NCBI GenBank assembly: GCA_014706385.1
Contig: JACGZH010000009.1
Span: forward strand, 744,001 to 808,000
Reading direction: 5' to 3'
Length of the DNA stretch: 64,000 nucleotides
DNA from: Phaffia rhodozyma
Taxonomy: Eukaryota; Basidiomycota; Tremellomycetes; Cystofilobasidiales; Mrakiaceae
Shown here: positions 17,270-29,834 of the stretch, piece after piece
How positions within the stretch are numbered: the stretch's first letter is position 1
How the letters are laid out: every line of letters begins with the position of its first letter
Notes under the pieces: model-generated
The model's input: only the letters and a program-made list of their open reading frames with translations
What the model was told of the DNA's origin: nothing
Database searches by the model: none
Made by a program: the position numbers and the translations under genes

Positions 17270-19051
17270 GTTCCGGATCTACAGGATAAATCTGTTGACA
17301 TTCGCGAAAGGTAGGAAACAGGGAGAGGGCAGAGTAGAGGAAAAGTGTTTCCGATCAAGATGTGTTCGGTCCAAACGAATAAAGAGAAAGCATATTAAGA
17401 CAGAGAACAAGGTTAAGACACACAATGTGAGGAAGACAGAGAATAAACAGTTTTGAGATCGCACCTGATGATGTGTTGATTGAGATGAAAGCCTGGGACT
17501 GAAAGTGAATAGAGATGGCCTATGATGGATCGAGTTTTGGGAGAGATGAGCCGAGGTATAGGGTATGGACTCGAAGGACGAGATGTCGGTATTGTTGACA
17601 ACGGCCGAGATAGAACAAGGCAAGAAAATGAAAGACAACTGGACTCCTTTCCTTGTCAACGATGGTCCAAGAACAAGAGGTTTGTACTGAGAAGAAGATC
17701 CGATGGAAGAAAGAGAAAAGAGGAACGAGAAGAAAAAAAATGCAAGCGAGGTGAAAAGAAGGCCAGTCGAGGGAAACCAGGAATGGTCAGAGATAGAAAG
17801 GAATGTATTCAGTCGTTGCTGCTGTCGGGTTTTCTCTGCAACTCTTCTCTTGAAGCGAATCAAACAGAACGCCAGGAAGCAAGACAACGATGAGGAACCA
17901 GGGTGAAGCAACGTCCGGATCTATCGTCTCTCGAAGGCAAAGGAGGGAAGGAAAAAGAAAAAGAAGACTGCCGTCGTCGGATGGAAGAAGATTGAGCGGG
18001 TGTACATTGTTTTTAACGGAAAAAAAAATTCAACCTTCTCATCCTGCCTTCTTTCTGTCTCTCTATGCGTTTACGTTCGTTCTTGCAATCTCTTCCTATA
18101 CATAGATCCCGTTTGCTTCGATAAATAGAGCGGATAAACAGATATGGACATCGACTCGATCCCCGGTCCATATGGTCAATCAGGGTGTCCGGAGGGAGCA
18201 TACACGCACACGCATATACCATGGGAACCAAGAGATGAACGAAAACAGTCGCGCATTAGCACAGCTTTAAGCCGAATCTACCCTTTTTTCCCTTGCATCC
18301 TGCTCATATCCGTACAAATGGTACTCTTTCCTCCCCAGTATTCCAATCAGAAGGTCCATCCGTAGAAGGTTGGAAAGCATATAAAGGTCAAAAAGAGCAG
18401 GAAAACGAGAGATCCATCCCGAAAGGATATCAGAGACCGAAATACGGTGAATCAGAAAATGGATGTAAATACAGATGTAGAAAGATCGCCGGTCGGGCCT
18501 ACGAGGATTATATTTTATTTAACGAGACCGAAAACAGCCTCTACCCGAACATTCAGAAGAGAGAGAACGTTGACCGAAGATAGATCGAACGCTGAGAGAA
18601 TTCAGAGGAGACCCAGCGTTACACGTATAACATATACATACAGACGATAAACAAAGACGAGAAAGAACATCGCCCGAAGAGGCTAAATGGTTGTTTTGAG
18701 TCCTAAGGATGCAGAGTTCAAAAGAACAAGGTGGCTTCAGATAACCATTAGCACCCTTATTTTCTTTCTTCCTTCTCCTCTAAAAAATCCCTCTATGCTG
18801 CAGGAAAGGTGATCGACGAATATACACAAGAAGACGTCAATTGATCGTCAAAACAGATCTAATCAGTTAGAGATTACCACCGTTGGTCTCGAACAGGTCT
18901 CATCGTTCAGTTGCCGAGTTGGCCACAGTACGTACAATTGCACACACTTGCATTCACATCATAAACCCTACGCTGGCTCACCATGCAACTCATGCCACCT
19001 CCCTCTCATCCGCTCACTCAAACACATACACACGGACATTTCGACGACGTC
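17270..19051. other. intergenic region without a recognised gene
   Basis: From 17280 to 17900 the minus strand is CT-rich with possible splice sites, fitting a leader of the CENP-B-like gene. From 17900 to 18880 the sequence is purine-rich on the plus strand and carries no convincing frame. 18880-19051 lies just past the stop of NUG1 and may hold its 3' UTR. No tRNA or repeat recognised. Confidence 0.4.
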
Positions 19052-21929
19052 TTAGCCCATCATCAAGTCGTCCCCTTCTCCATCTCCTGGATTCTCCCCA
19101 GCAAGAGCCATCAACCTCCGGAGTTCTTTCTCCTTTCGCTTCTTCTCCGCCTTCAAGTTCTTTCGACTGTTTGGATTCGTCATCGACATATGGTCCATCT
19201 CGGTTGGCGTGAACAGCTTGCCTAGCTGGGCTGTCTTGACCCGAGGAAGGGCAGAAGGGTTAGGAAACTGAATCCCGCTCGTCGGCATGGTCGGCCGCCT
19301 AGGAAGTGGGGGAAACAATAGTATCGATCGGAATTAATTAAGCATAAAAAGGGCATGGTCGATCCATGAAAGCGGAACGATAAGCATGGTCGTAACGGTG
19401 AGATGTTTTTGGGCCCCAATTTATTTTTGTATTCTCCACGAATGATACATATCGGTTCGCATATGTGGGGGGGGGAAGAGAAAGAGATGGACTCACGAAG
19501 CTTCTCGAGCGATTTCATGTTCAATTCTGGCCTGCTCGATCGAGGCTACTTTGTCCTCGATAACCTCTTCTTCCACACCACCCTTCAATAAGCCCATCCC
19601 GATATAGTCCTCCAGACCACCCCAAGCTTCGTCGGCCTCGTCGTCAAGCTCGTCATCCATCATGTCGGGTTCGTCTTGAGCCATATCTTGCCTGTCTGCT
19701 TCGCCGTCATCCATAGGGTCCTCCGTCATAGGTTCTTCCTCGAACACTTCTCTATCGGCGGCACCCATCAAACCGGCCAGATCGAACGCAGGAGCAAACG
19801 AACGAACGATGGCGGCATCTCCCGTCTGGGTACCTATTCCTGACCCCAAAGTTGATCCGAGTCCGCCGTTGGTCGTTTCCGACATGGTGTTATCATTGAC
19901 GCCATCACCAATATCACCAACAGGCACATTGGGATTCTTCGTTGTTCGAAGAATCGAAGAATGATGAACCGCAGGAGGGACTGTATGATACGCAATCTTT
20001 CCAGAGTTCCAATCTCTGAGAACCTGGACGGCAGAAGATTCTAAGTCAGGCACACCTCCTTTACCTAGCCGACCTCGGACCAACGCGATGGACACCAGGA
20101 ACTGAGTCGTCGTCTCAAACGGTGGAATCCCGTAGAGTTTTTCGAGTTGATAACGTTCAACCTTGCTGATGATGATGTCCACTGTGAGATGAACGTTTGA
20201 TGAAGATGACATGGTTGATCAATCAGAGACCACGCAAAGGAATGAGAGAAGGAGAATAAGATTTGAAAGTAAAAATCGAAAACTTACTAGGAGAAATCGG
20301 ATCCTCGACCAACTCTGGTTTGACACAATTCCTCAAAATAACCTCTCCTCTCTTTTTCCTTCGCTCGTGCTCATCCAACCCTTCAACCGAGCCAGCCGGG
20401 TCAAAAACGATACCTGGGCAATCCAAGATCTTGAGCGACTTGTCAAGCGCAACCTCTTGGACAACCCTCGTCTTTCCTGGCGTAGCCGCGACACCACAGG
20501 CCTTGCTCCTCTTCAACGAATTGATCAACGAAGATTTTCCCACATTCGGGAATCCGACCACGCCGACGGTCAACGACTGACCCGTCGGTAGATGTCGGGC
20601 GTACCCTTTCAAAAGTTGAATCAACGGAGCCGAACCGAGCGCCAGAGCGGTCACCGGAGTCGTTAAATTCGAGTCGTCTGTCCTTCCGCCAGTCTGATTT
20701 TGCGAGTGGGACGCCGATGAGGATGATGTCGGCAGATGGAGGGAAGAGATATGATTCCTTTGAGATTGGGTTGATGACTTGAAGGGTAAAGTAGGGAAAT
20801 CGTGTCGAAGGTATCGAAGCCATTGCTCGACCGCTGGACGAGGTACCAAGTCTGATGATTCGATAAAGAGAAAAAAGAAATCCCTAGTCGGTATATATGT
20901 CTAGTTGTCCTCCTCGAGAGAACAATAGCATGAACGTACCAATCTTGTTCATCACCGCAATCAAACGCTTGCCGTCTCCTTCCCGACGTCTCACCTCATC
21001 CTCGACGTATTTACTCCTTCCACCTAACGGGTCTCTTGCATCCAACACCTGATAGGTAGATAGATATATGAAGAAAAAGGAAAATATCAGATACAACCTC
21101 GGGCTCGTGAGCTCTTAAGAGCGCAAAAGAGAAGAAGAACAGACCTGAATGATCACATCACTTTGATCAATAACTTTTCGAAGATGGTTCATAAAAGCCT
21201 TTGCACTCGAATCCTTCAGCATGATCCCTGGATCAAGCTAAGAACAAGACGAGTTCATATACGTTTGATGATGACAATCGATCAGCAATTGTATCAGTGA
21301 CCTGTTGCCCAAGAAGATGAAGAAACAGGTTCGCTAACCTCAGGATAATCAGCCGTCTGAATATCGTCGGTGAATCCATTGAGGCCTGAACCAGAAGGAG
21401 CGTCTGGATCATACTTCAATGTCGAGGTTGACCCCATGCTGGCGAACGTTTGAGGTTTTCTCTGCAAAGTAAAACAAACAGGAAAAAACACTCAGTAAGT
21501 TATCTCTGCACTACTCTTCAGAGTCAGAGGGTGAGACCGAGATGAGAGTCACGCACAGCAGCCGCTCGGTCTCGATGGACTTGCTTCTCTATGGCCTTGC
21601 TCTGAACTTTGAGCTGCTCCTTTCGAGCAGCCGCCTGGGCAAACTTGGGTACTCCCGGATCCTTTCTCTTTTCTAGAAGTAGTTATTTATCAGTCGAATC
21701 ATGTGGTTAGCTACCAGGAGGAGTATTCTCATGAACACGGCGTAAACCAGGAAGTCTCAAAAATCAGTTCACGAACTAGCTCCGGGTGTAGGAAGAGCAT
21801 TGACTTCTGTTGAGAGTGTGCATGCGTAGGTATGTCAGATCCTCTCCTTGTCTTTGATAACAGCTGTGATTAAATAGCTAATAAATAGGATATAAACAGA
21901 TACGAACTGTTCCTTCCCATCTTTGGCAT
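19052..21929 (-). CDS. NUG1: nucleolar GTPase of ribosome assembly, Nug1/GNL3 family
   Basis: Circularly permuted GTPase needed for 60S subunit maturation and export. Minus-strand exons give a short start (exon 21929-21908, then 21806-21777), KKRKDPGVPKFAQAA, then VIDQSDVIIQVLDARDPLGG and RLIAVMNKI (G4), DLVPRPAVEQWLRYLRHDFPT, then VGVVGFPNVGKSSLINSL (P-loop/G1), TPGKTRVVQEVALDKSLKIL, DCPGIVFD (G3), the RKRGEVILRNCVKPELVEDP segment and GRLGKGGVPDLESSAVQVLRDWN, with an acidic and a final basic tail (MTNPNSRKNLKAEKKRKEKE). Motif order G4-G1-G3 is the permuted pattern. The match to GRLGKGG..DL..AA..VL.DW favours Nug1/GNL3 over Nog2. The long basic N-terminal domain of yeast Nug1 is almost absent. 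The first two exons are inferred from phase and from GTTCGT donors, and are less sure than the rest. Confidence 0.88.
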
Positions 21930-22482
21930 AGTTGTTTGATAGGATACGAGTGTGCGTGTATGAATGAGTTAAAAGTTTCAGGTATAGGATTCCTCGTTGA
22001 TGATAGTCGAGTGTGGAGGGCAACCAAAAAAATGGTTGTAACCAAAGCACGTGGCAGGTGTATCGTGGCGTCTACATATTCGACTATATGTCTAACCTAA
22101 CGCTGTTGTCCCCACAAACACACCGACCGAGAATCCGGATCAAAGCTGTGATGGTGATGTTCAACGTAACTAATCTGCCAATTTGGATTTCCCGAACTGG
22201 CCGGTTGTTTCATTCCAGCCCAATCAGAAAAAATTATAGACAGCCGACCTTCAACGACTCTCTTCTTCTTTCTCTGACCTACTCTCCATCCAATTATTCT
22301 GTCTCCTCGCTTGTAGACATATTGAGAAGGAAACATAGAAAACGGAACGAAAGAGAGAAGAGAAAACAGGAGAAGATTAAACAGACGGTTCTTCCGGTTC
22401 TCTTTCTTGTGTAAAAAACCCCCTCTATCTCTTCGGTTATCCCCTCGCTTTTCCCACCTATCAATCTCGTTCGTCCTAAAAG
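21930..22482. other. divergent promoter region NUG1 / amino-acid transporter
   Basis: About 550 bases between two divergent start codons. The transporter side has a CT-rich stretch near 22250-22330 and 22380-22480. No gene or repeat seen. Confidence 0.5.
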
Positions 22483-24757
22483 ATGCCTTCTCAATCGTTG
22501 GAGACCACACCCCTTCTTCAAAACCAGAACGCTACTACCGTCCACGCTAGATCCAATAAGAAACATTCTCAGCCAAATGCGCACGCGGACGAGTCCGCAT
22601 TCGACTTGAGAGCTAGAGAGGACCTCGAGGTGCTTGCCTTAGGTCTTGGCGAAACCCACGGTGGAAAGAGCACATTTCTACAAGCTGTTAGTACACTGAA
22701 ATCCAACTGTATCGTCGCTTTTAGAATACCTGATTTACAAGAACATTGTCATTCGTGTTCTTCTCCGCTCCCATCCAGCTCTTCAATGTTATCGGAGATC
22801 TTGTTGGCACGGGTTTGTTAGCCTCTCCATTGGCTATCGGTAAGTCCTTTATGTGTTTCAAACAGAGACAAGCAAATCATCAACAATCGCTCCCTCACTC
22901 ACTCATGACTCACACCCTCGCTCAACTTTCTCTCAGCTTACTGTGGATGGGTTCTCGGTCCGATTCTTCTCATCCTCCTCGCCTTTATCACTCACCGAAC
23001 GCTTCTCGTCATGGTTCAGTTCACGTTAGACGACCCTACCGTGTACACATACCCAGACATCGTTGGCAAAGCGTTTGATAAACGATTCAACGTCCGACCC
23101 TGGCTCACCGGGTTGTTTGTGTTCGAAATCTTTGCCTGGACCATCGCGCTTGTGATCCTTTACTCCGACACGCTATCCGCCCTTCTCCCGTTCTTCTCGT
23201 CGACTGAGTGGAAAATCGTTTCATTCTTCATCATTGCACCTCTATCGTTCATGCCGCTCCACTTCTTGAGTTATACCTCCTTCCTCGGGATCACTACGTC
23301 ATTCATATTGATCGCCATAGTGCTTCTAAATGGTTTCATGGCTACTAGCTCGCCTGGATCGATTCTTCACCCGGAGCCGACGGATATTTGGCCGGCTTGG
23401 GGACTTGCTAAAGTCGGTGTCGCGGGTGGGCTGATGATGAGTGCTTATGTTCGTTCTTCTGTGTCCCCCTCTTCCTTTTTAAATCATTGGTAACAATGAT
23501 AAACACGTCTCTTGGATCCTGACGCAACTTCTTTCGGCGCGTCTCGATAGGGTGGTCACGCGGCTTGTCCTGTTATTGTTTCTGACATGAAAGACACTAC
23601 GAAGTGGAGAAAGTTGGTTGACTTGAGTTACGCGGTCGCATTGTCTGTCTGCTTGGGAATTGGCTCGGCTGGATATTTGATGTTCGGAAGGGACGTCAGC
23701 GACGAAGTAAGTCTGATTCGCCATCTTTTTGACGTGAGTCCATAACGTTCTTTTGCTGATCGGTTTGTCTTGGATCCTCCTCGTTCAGATCAGTCTGGAT
23801 ATTTCCAAGATCCCTGGATTCTCTTCATTGATTAGCACGATGGCACTCTATAGTGTGGCTATAAACCCTTTGACTAAGGCAAGTCAACCTCGCCACTATA
23901 CTCAAGCATACAAGCCGCAAACTAACGTGACTCTGTGCTTACATCTAGGTCCCGATTGGTATGAAAATGGTGAGTGTTCTGTTTTCTGTTTTCTGTTCTG
24001 TTTTAAAGAAATACTGATTAGGGTTTGTTTTGAAACCCCACTATAGCTTAACGATATGGTTGAAATCGCGTTCAACATCATGCCAAAGCCAAACCCTGCG
24101 CTCTCTGCTCAGCAGACTCCTAGTTCGACTCGACCTCCCTCGCCCACTCTTCAAAAGTCTTATGCGAGCGTTGCAGCCGGCTCTACCGGAGATGATGATG
24201 AGACCGTTATCAACGCTGAGGCAGAGGCTCAGGAGGAGGACATTGTCACTCAGGTCAAAGCCTGGCGAAGGGCAGAGATCAGGAAGGCATGGATTCGAGG
24301 AATTAGCAAGATTTCTCTTGTAATCAGTATCGTTATCATCTCTAGTCAGTTGTCATTAACTTAAATCTACGGATTTTCATTACCGAAGCGGAACAATGTT
24401 CTTATCATGCGCTCTTCTTTCTTTCAATCATTGCTTTTCACAGTTACATTTCCTTCATTCGAGCTCCTCTTGGCATTCATGGGTTCGGCCCCTGCATTCC
24501 TTGTCTCGGTCATCATCCCTCTTGCCGCCAAGAAGGTTTACTTGTATGATCATGTACCAGCCGAACCGACCTCGATGACCACCTCGGTTTCTTCTTTAGT
24601 ATCGTCCGCTCCGGGTGAGTTGTCGGAGGAAAGTCGAATCCGACTGGAGGAGGCTAGGAAGCGAGTAAATTGGAGTGTGGAAGGTTGGTTTGACTGGTCG
24701 TTGATCGTCTTTGGGGTGTTTGGAGCGGCTTTGGGCGCCTGGGGGACGTTTGTTTGA
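22483..24757 (+). CDS. AAAP-family amino acid transporter, vacuolar AVT type
   Basis: Multi-pass transporter of the amino acid/auxin permease family, by family probably moving neutral amino acids across the vacuolar membrane. A 60-residue hydrophilic N-terminus (MPSQSLETTPLLQNQ) precedes LFNVIGDLVGTGLLASPLAI, the conserved first membrane helix. Further helices: WVLGPILLILLAFITHR, WLTGLFVFEIFAWTIALVI, IVSFFIIAPLSFMPLHFL, FILIAIVLLNGFM, then AGGLMMSAYGGHAACPVI, the family signature after helix 6, AVALSVCLGIGSAGYLMFG, a cytosolic acidic loop of about 90 residues, and three more helices near the C-terminus (LVISIVIISVTFPSFELLLAF, GSAPAFLVSVIIPLAAK, WSLIVFGVFGAALGAWG). Ten to eleven helices fit the family. 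Start ATG 22483 opens the tail. The donor at 23449 is GTTCGT. Confidence 0.9.
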
Positions 24758-25895
24758 TGTCCTTCGTTCCTTTCTTTGTTTTTTCTCCCTCTTCCATTTG
24801 TGTCATCGTTTTCCAAATATTCCCTTTGTTTGTTAACCTTTCTTTCTCTACTCAGCAATTTCCCATCTTTTCTGCTCACTGCTCGTTCTGTTTTCCTTCT
24901 TTCTCGCCGTTTTGCTTATTCCCTTCAAGATTTCCGCTTCTTTCAAATCCCTCTAATATAGACTCATCCGTCCCAACACCACACAAAAAGATCTTTTCTC
25001 ACTGTCGTTCTCTTGTACGCTTAAGTGGTTCCTCGTTTGCGCATGCTATGGCGCACCAGATAGATACTTCATTCCCCCCTCCTCCCCTCTTTCCCGTCTA
25101 TCTCGACGGGTTCGTTCATTTTACTGTTTCCTCAAGTAGATCTTAATGTAGCAAAGGTCTTCCTCGTGAGACGTAAATGATCTTTTATCCCAGAAAAAGC
25201 CTTCGTCTTAAGTTCACATCTAGGGAGAGAAAGGGTGTACGCGGGTATGCGAGTGTGCGTGCGCATGTGTGGAAATGGATGTGGGCGTGGATGTGAGAAA
25301 GTGTGGTGTTAAACTGGGCATCAGTTGCAGGAGTGTCATATGGACTGCCACAACCGCTTGTGATCGAGGGAAGAAGCAGCTATATTTTCTCGGCTGCCTG
25401 CCTGACCACGGCACAGATCTGTTGATTGATTCAATCATGTCCGATTCTCTATCCCTATATAAGGCGTTCCGCGCAGTTTCATCTGATTACCACGGATCCA
25501 GCTCCGGCGGATGAGCTTTCCCATGAGAGAAATAAAAAGAGTCAGTTAAATAGAAAAAGAGAGAGGTAGGAGTGGGCAACAGAGGACTGAAAAGTTGAGT
25601 ATGTGCGCGGGATGGAGAGAAACGGAGAAAAATAGCCTTCGACGGTTGAGGTCTCAACCGGTGCGGGATGACGTCGCGTCCGTTCGTCCGTATACCTACC
25701 GACTCTCTGCGCCCAACCTCGTTCTATTTGGAGAAATCTGAGACGCCCCGATAGACATGGATCCAAGGATGGATATATATCAGCCTGGGTGTGCCTAGTT
25801 TCTTCTTCCTCTTCATCGCTCTTTTCCTTGAACCACATCTGGACTGAACCATTCGATAGTCGACCGAACCAAATCGTGCGCAAGAGTCATTCACG
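24758..25895. other. intergenic region between transporter and eIF5A-like mini-gene
   Basis: CT-rich trailer to about 25000, then a GT-rich patch (25227-25300, alternating GTGTGCG-type) and purine-rich sequence near 25540-25660. I searched it for the missing N-terminal half of eIF5A (STSKTGKHGHAK) and did not find it on the plus strand. No other gene seen. Confidence 0.45.
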
Positions 25896-26601
25896 ATGCC
25901 TGATAAAGTAAGCATCCTTCCGCTTCCCTCTTTAATCCTTATTATCTTATCTGTCCATTATATCCTTCGGTCGTCCGTTGCTCCTCTCCCGAGGGGATTC
26001 AACATCCGTCGGGAGAAAACTCATGAGTAGAAACAGTGAAGCTCATTCTGTCTTGTCTCATCGATCCGGTTGATCAAACGATCCAGGCTTATACTCTTCT
26101 GGACATATCACCCAACCAGTGCGTTCTCGTTCCTCCCCTAGTCTTCTTTAACCTCGGACTTGCTTCCCGACTCCAGCTCTTATTCCGAGTAGTTTAGCAA
26201 ACTGAATCCAATCTTCCCGCGCCGATCTGGATGGCGCCGGAAATCCAGAATGTTGACGCTTACAGATGCGGATAGGAACTCGAGATCGGATATCCCGCTG
26301 CCTGACGGAAAGATTGGGGAAAACATAAGAGAGGAATTTATGAACGGGAAGGATCTGACGTTCGTCTTAGTTCTCTATTCTTTTCTCTCTATCACTCTCT
26401 TTCCTATCTTGCCCCCTATCTTCTTTCTTTCTCTTTGGAGTTTCAGTTATTGAGAGAAGATGTCTGATTATGTGCGCGCTTTTTCTTGATTGATTGGGGG
26501 ATGCTGTGTGGCACTGTGGTTTGGGCTGGGCTGGACTGAACAGCGTGACAGTTTCCGTTGTAGAAGGGAAAATCCGAGCGTCGAGCTTTGCAGTCAATTG
26601 A
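25896..26601 (+). CDS. eIF5A C-terminal-domain-like mini-gene (possible truncated paralogue)
   Basis: Four exons with matching phases, 25896-25907, 26087-26118, 26198-26359 and 26544-26601, sum to 264 nt, 87 residues plus stop. The centre reads LTLTDADRNSRSDIPLPDG then KIGENIREEFMNGKDLTVTV, which lines up with the eIF5A OB-fold domain ([22 protein letters not shown]...F..GKELVVTV). There is no N-terminal SH3-like domain and no hypusine loop, so it cannot be a working eIF5A. It may be a decayed duplicate kept open by chance, or a small protein with its own role. The first exon has only 12 nt and exon 3 may start elsewhere. The donor after 26359 is GTTCGT. The full eIF5A gene lies 6 kb downstream on the same strand. 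Confidence 0.5.
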
Positions 26602-27049
26602 ATCATGAGAGTGCGTGGTCTGTAATGTACGTTTACGCGTCCCCGACTATATGGATATTCATTTCGGCTTAATCTCGATGCATCCTCCTTTCTTGGTTCT
26701 AGGTGATATCTTGTGTTTCATTCATATTCTCTTTATGTATTCATGTTTTTTTATCACTCGTCTTTCCCTTCGTCATGAAGCGGTGAATGTACTTCTGTTC
26801 ATGTTTCACCAGGAAACATCTCTCCCAGACTCAGAGTATGAAAAGAGAGGAAACAGGAGAGGCCCAAGCAGGATAAGACGATAAGGCCATGTTGAATATC
26901 TGTGAGTTGAGTAGAAGCGAAGCATATGACTGTATAGATAGGATTGGGGGCTAGGGATAAATAATGGCGACATCCCAAGATTATGAACAAGCGTGTGGTA
27001 GTGAAATATGCAAGAAGAGAGTCTAGTTAAGAAAGAGGAAGAGAACATT
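26602..27049. other. intergenic region before the CBS stop codon
   Basis: About 450 bases between a plus-strand stop and a minus-strand stop. Mixed composition, no coding content seen; probably 3' ends of the two convergent transcripts. Confidence 0.4.
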
Positions 27050-28932
27050 TTATTCCGTTGTCGGAGGGGTGGCCAAACCTGAGTTGATGGCCTCAGTAGC
27101 GGCCTCCTGAACAACGGTCTTTACCGGCTTTCCTGCCGGTCGACCGATGATGTGTTCGATTTCCTTCAACAGATCGGTCGGTTCCGGATCCTGGGCCAAG
27201 AACCAAGGCTTGCCCATGTAGTTTCTGATTCCGTCAGCGCAAAGAACGACGACGTTCGCGTTCTCGTTAGAACCAAATCGCTCCCAACCCCCCTGGGGGT
27301 ACGGCCGGGTATCCTTGAGCCAGTCGATCGCAGAGTAGATGGCCGTTCCGGATGATCCTCCAACGAGGAGTCCTAAGAAAAGAGAGAATGAAGCCAATCA
27401 ATGTAAGCGCTTGGCGTCCCTCTTTCACCGACACATAATGAACAGGTCTTTACCTTCCAATCGATGAACTCGCTTAGCCATAGCGAAACTCGGTCCATCG
27501 ATGGACCGCATCCAGTGGTGGATCAAGCCCTGCCCAGGCTTCAAGACTGTGAATAAGAGAATGAAAAGCCAAAATTGAGTACATCTCGTTGTGAAGAAAA
27601 GGGTTAGGGCAACGACAGGCTGGAGCAAGAGATTCATTGCGTTCTAGGCATGATTCTCTTAAGCGAAAGTCGACATTCAGGTGTATCTCTATTGGGTTCG
27701 AATTCCTTAAATTAAGAAAAACTGAGCCAACCTTCCTAATACCAATTATTCCGAAGTTAGCCCTCTGCAAAAGAACGAGACAAGAAAGGTGACAGCGATG
27801 AAAAGGGGACTTGCTGGGATGAAATCGTAACCAATACCCTCCTAAGAATCGGAAGAATGGTGCGAGCCAGGTGAAAAATCAGCCCAGGGACCACGACATG
27901 AGCACACACAGAAGTTGCTTACAACTTCGTATCCTCCGACGTCACCCTCTCCATTGGTGGCTAAGATACTTCCGATCGGGTCAATACCAACCACGACACC
28001 GAACTCTCCCTCGGCCCATCGGGCGTTCGTGCTCTCATCGTCCAACCCTCCGGCGGCGTTTCTCATGGCGGTAGCGATACCAGTGATCGTTCCTCCGGTT
28101 CCGCTGCCGGCAACAATGACCGAGAGCTTCTTGTTGGGCAAATTTGAGGTGGCGAGCGAGTGAACGATCTCTGGGTAGGTCGTGTTGAAATGAGCTGACG
28201 GGTTCGATGGGTTCGAGTACTGATCGAGGATAACTCCGTGCGGCAGTTGCTGCTCGAGCAATCGAGCAAGCATGATGTGAGACCCCTCCTCGAATGAGCC
28301 CTTCTCAGTAGGTGTTCTAACGATCTCGGCTCCCATTGCTCGAAGCGTCATCTCCTTCTCGAGAGACATTTTTTCAGGAAGGGTGATGATCTGTGATCGG
28401 TAGGAGCCCGGAATCAAGTACAAATTATTAAGGAACAGGTGGCGATTAGAACAGAGAACTGAAAGAGGAACCAAACAAGAGCCAACGTACGCATTTGTAG
28501 CCTCGGATGGCACAAGCCATGGCCAAACCAATTCCAGTGTTTCCAGACGTCGGCTCGATGACGATCGATTTTCCAGGGATCAGCCGACCTTCTTGTTCGG
28601 CACGAAGGACCATGGCTCTGGCGATTCGATCCTTGGTAGAGCCTCCGGCGGAAAAGAATTCGGCTTTAGCAACTGTGTGAATTTGATAGAACGTTTTAGT
28701 TGAGTCAGTGGAGCTGACCACACATGACAAGTGTGGCAAAACGAAGGGAAAGAAGTATAAGGAGCGGATGAAGGAGAAAAGGATCAGGTCGACAAGGAAG
28801 AAATGAAAACATACTGAGGTTGCACTTGAGTTCCTGATCCTTCTTTAGGTTGTTGAGCATGATAAGAGGGGTCTGTCCGACGGCATCAAGGGCAGAATCG
28901 AGCACTCCGTTAGAAAAGTTGGTAGTATCCAT
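27050..28932 (-). CDS. CYS4: cystathionine beta-synthase, catalytic core only
   Basis: PLP enzyme joining serine and homocysteine to cystathionine in transsulfuration, cytosolic. Minus-strand exons: [19 protein letters not shown] then [29 protein letters not shown] (the Lys after Ser-x-Lys-Asp-Arg context carries PLP in this family), [73 protein letters not shown] (phosphate-binding loop), [33 protein letters not shown] and [15 protein letters not shown]. The IGYDFIP and RNYM.K signatures favour CBS over cysteine synthase. The protein then ends 45 residues later (LATPPTTE), so the C-terminal Bateman (CBS-pair) domain of yeast and animal enzymes is missing, as is the animal heme domain. One intron near 27560-27800 is assigned by frame only. 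Confidence 0.9.
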
Positions 28933-29834
28933 GGCGAAAAGTAAATGTGGATGGGTGAGTGGTTGTGCTTCAGGTGTTGTTGGTTGTGACGGTTCAAGGG
29001 GAAGAAATTTGAATGCAAGTCAGAGGGTGGACACAACAAGAAGGGAGAAGGAAAAGCCTGAGGGAATTTCAGAGGGGAAAATTTTAAAGCCAAGGGGAGA
29101 CGAGCCAAATGTCAGTCAGCCAGAAAGCTCGATGAATACAATCCAGCAAGTCTGAGTAAGCCCTCGAATACAACTCTAACAGTATGTTACACAATCCAAG
29201 CAAGGCAACGAGGCAAGCGCACACGTTCAGCTCAAGTATTGAACCAGAGAGAACAAGACAAATAAGAGAAGAAGAATATTGGCAACGGGCGACGTATGGT
29301 GCCATTCAGCTTATGTAAGAAAACAGAGAGCAGAGCATCAGAGCATCAGAGCAGGAGGTCAATCAACATTGATGAGTTGAAGAGAAGATCCATGTCGTGC
29401 ATGTATGTGTGTGTATGTGTTCTCAGAACAGTTTTCCTTTCCTTCCTTTCTCTTCTTTCTCTTGAGGTTTATATACTCTGAGAGGCTTATCATCTATTCG
29501 GATTAACAGGTGCGCACAACTCTGGCGTCAGCACTGACTGGGAATCGTCTGATTTGCAAATCTTTTCTGGCGCTTAGTAGTCGCTCTGCGTCAATTGTAA
29601 CCCTAAACAGGAAGGAATTCTATAAGTTGACATTTCATAATCGTATGATAGATAGCTAGCTAGCAAGTAAGCCAGCCAGCAAAAGAGACAACGTGTTTTC
29701 ACTCAAACAGCTACAGGTGCACGACGTCGGTACACTCGGAGCATATGTCTATAAGAAATTGAGAGAGTGATATCGTTGTTAGCTATCGGTCACGGAAGAA
29801 AAGAAGAAAAGGACAGGATTTGAGCAAAATAACA
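28933..29834. other. intergenic region CBS to methyltransferase
   Basis: Nine hundred bases upstream of CBS and downstream of the methyltransferase gene, which are in tandem on the minus strand. Short direct repeats AGCATCAG (29333-29350) and a GATAGCTAGCTAGC patch near 29650 occur. No gene seen. Confidence 0.4.

Noticed and set aside
17279..17911. 210-residue minus-strand frame upstream of the CENP-B-like gene
   Set aside because: Low complexity and pyrimidine-driven; more likely 5' leader with introns than a protein.
22294..22584. minus-strand frames over the AVT promoter as a longer NUG1 start
   Set aside because: They lack the GNL3/Nug1 basic start and overlap the divergent transporter start; the phase-consistent exons at 21929-21777 fit better.
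27660..27720. tRNA-like B-box GGTTCGAATTCC in a CBS intron
   Set aside because: No A-box or cloverleaf can be drawn around it.
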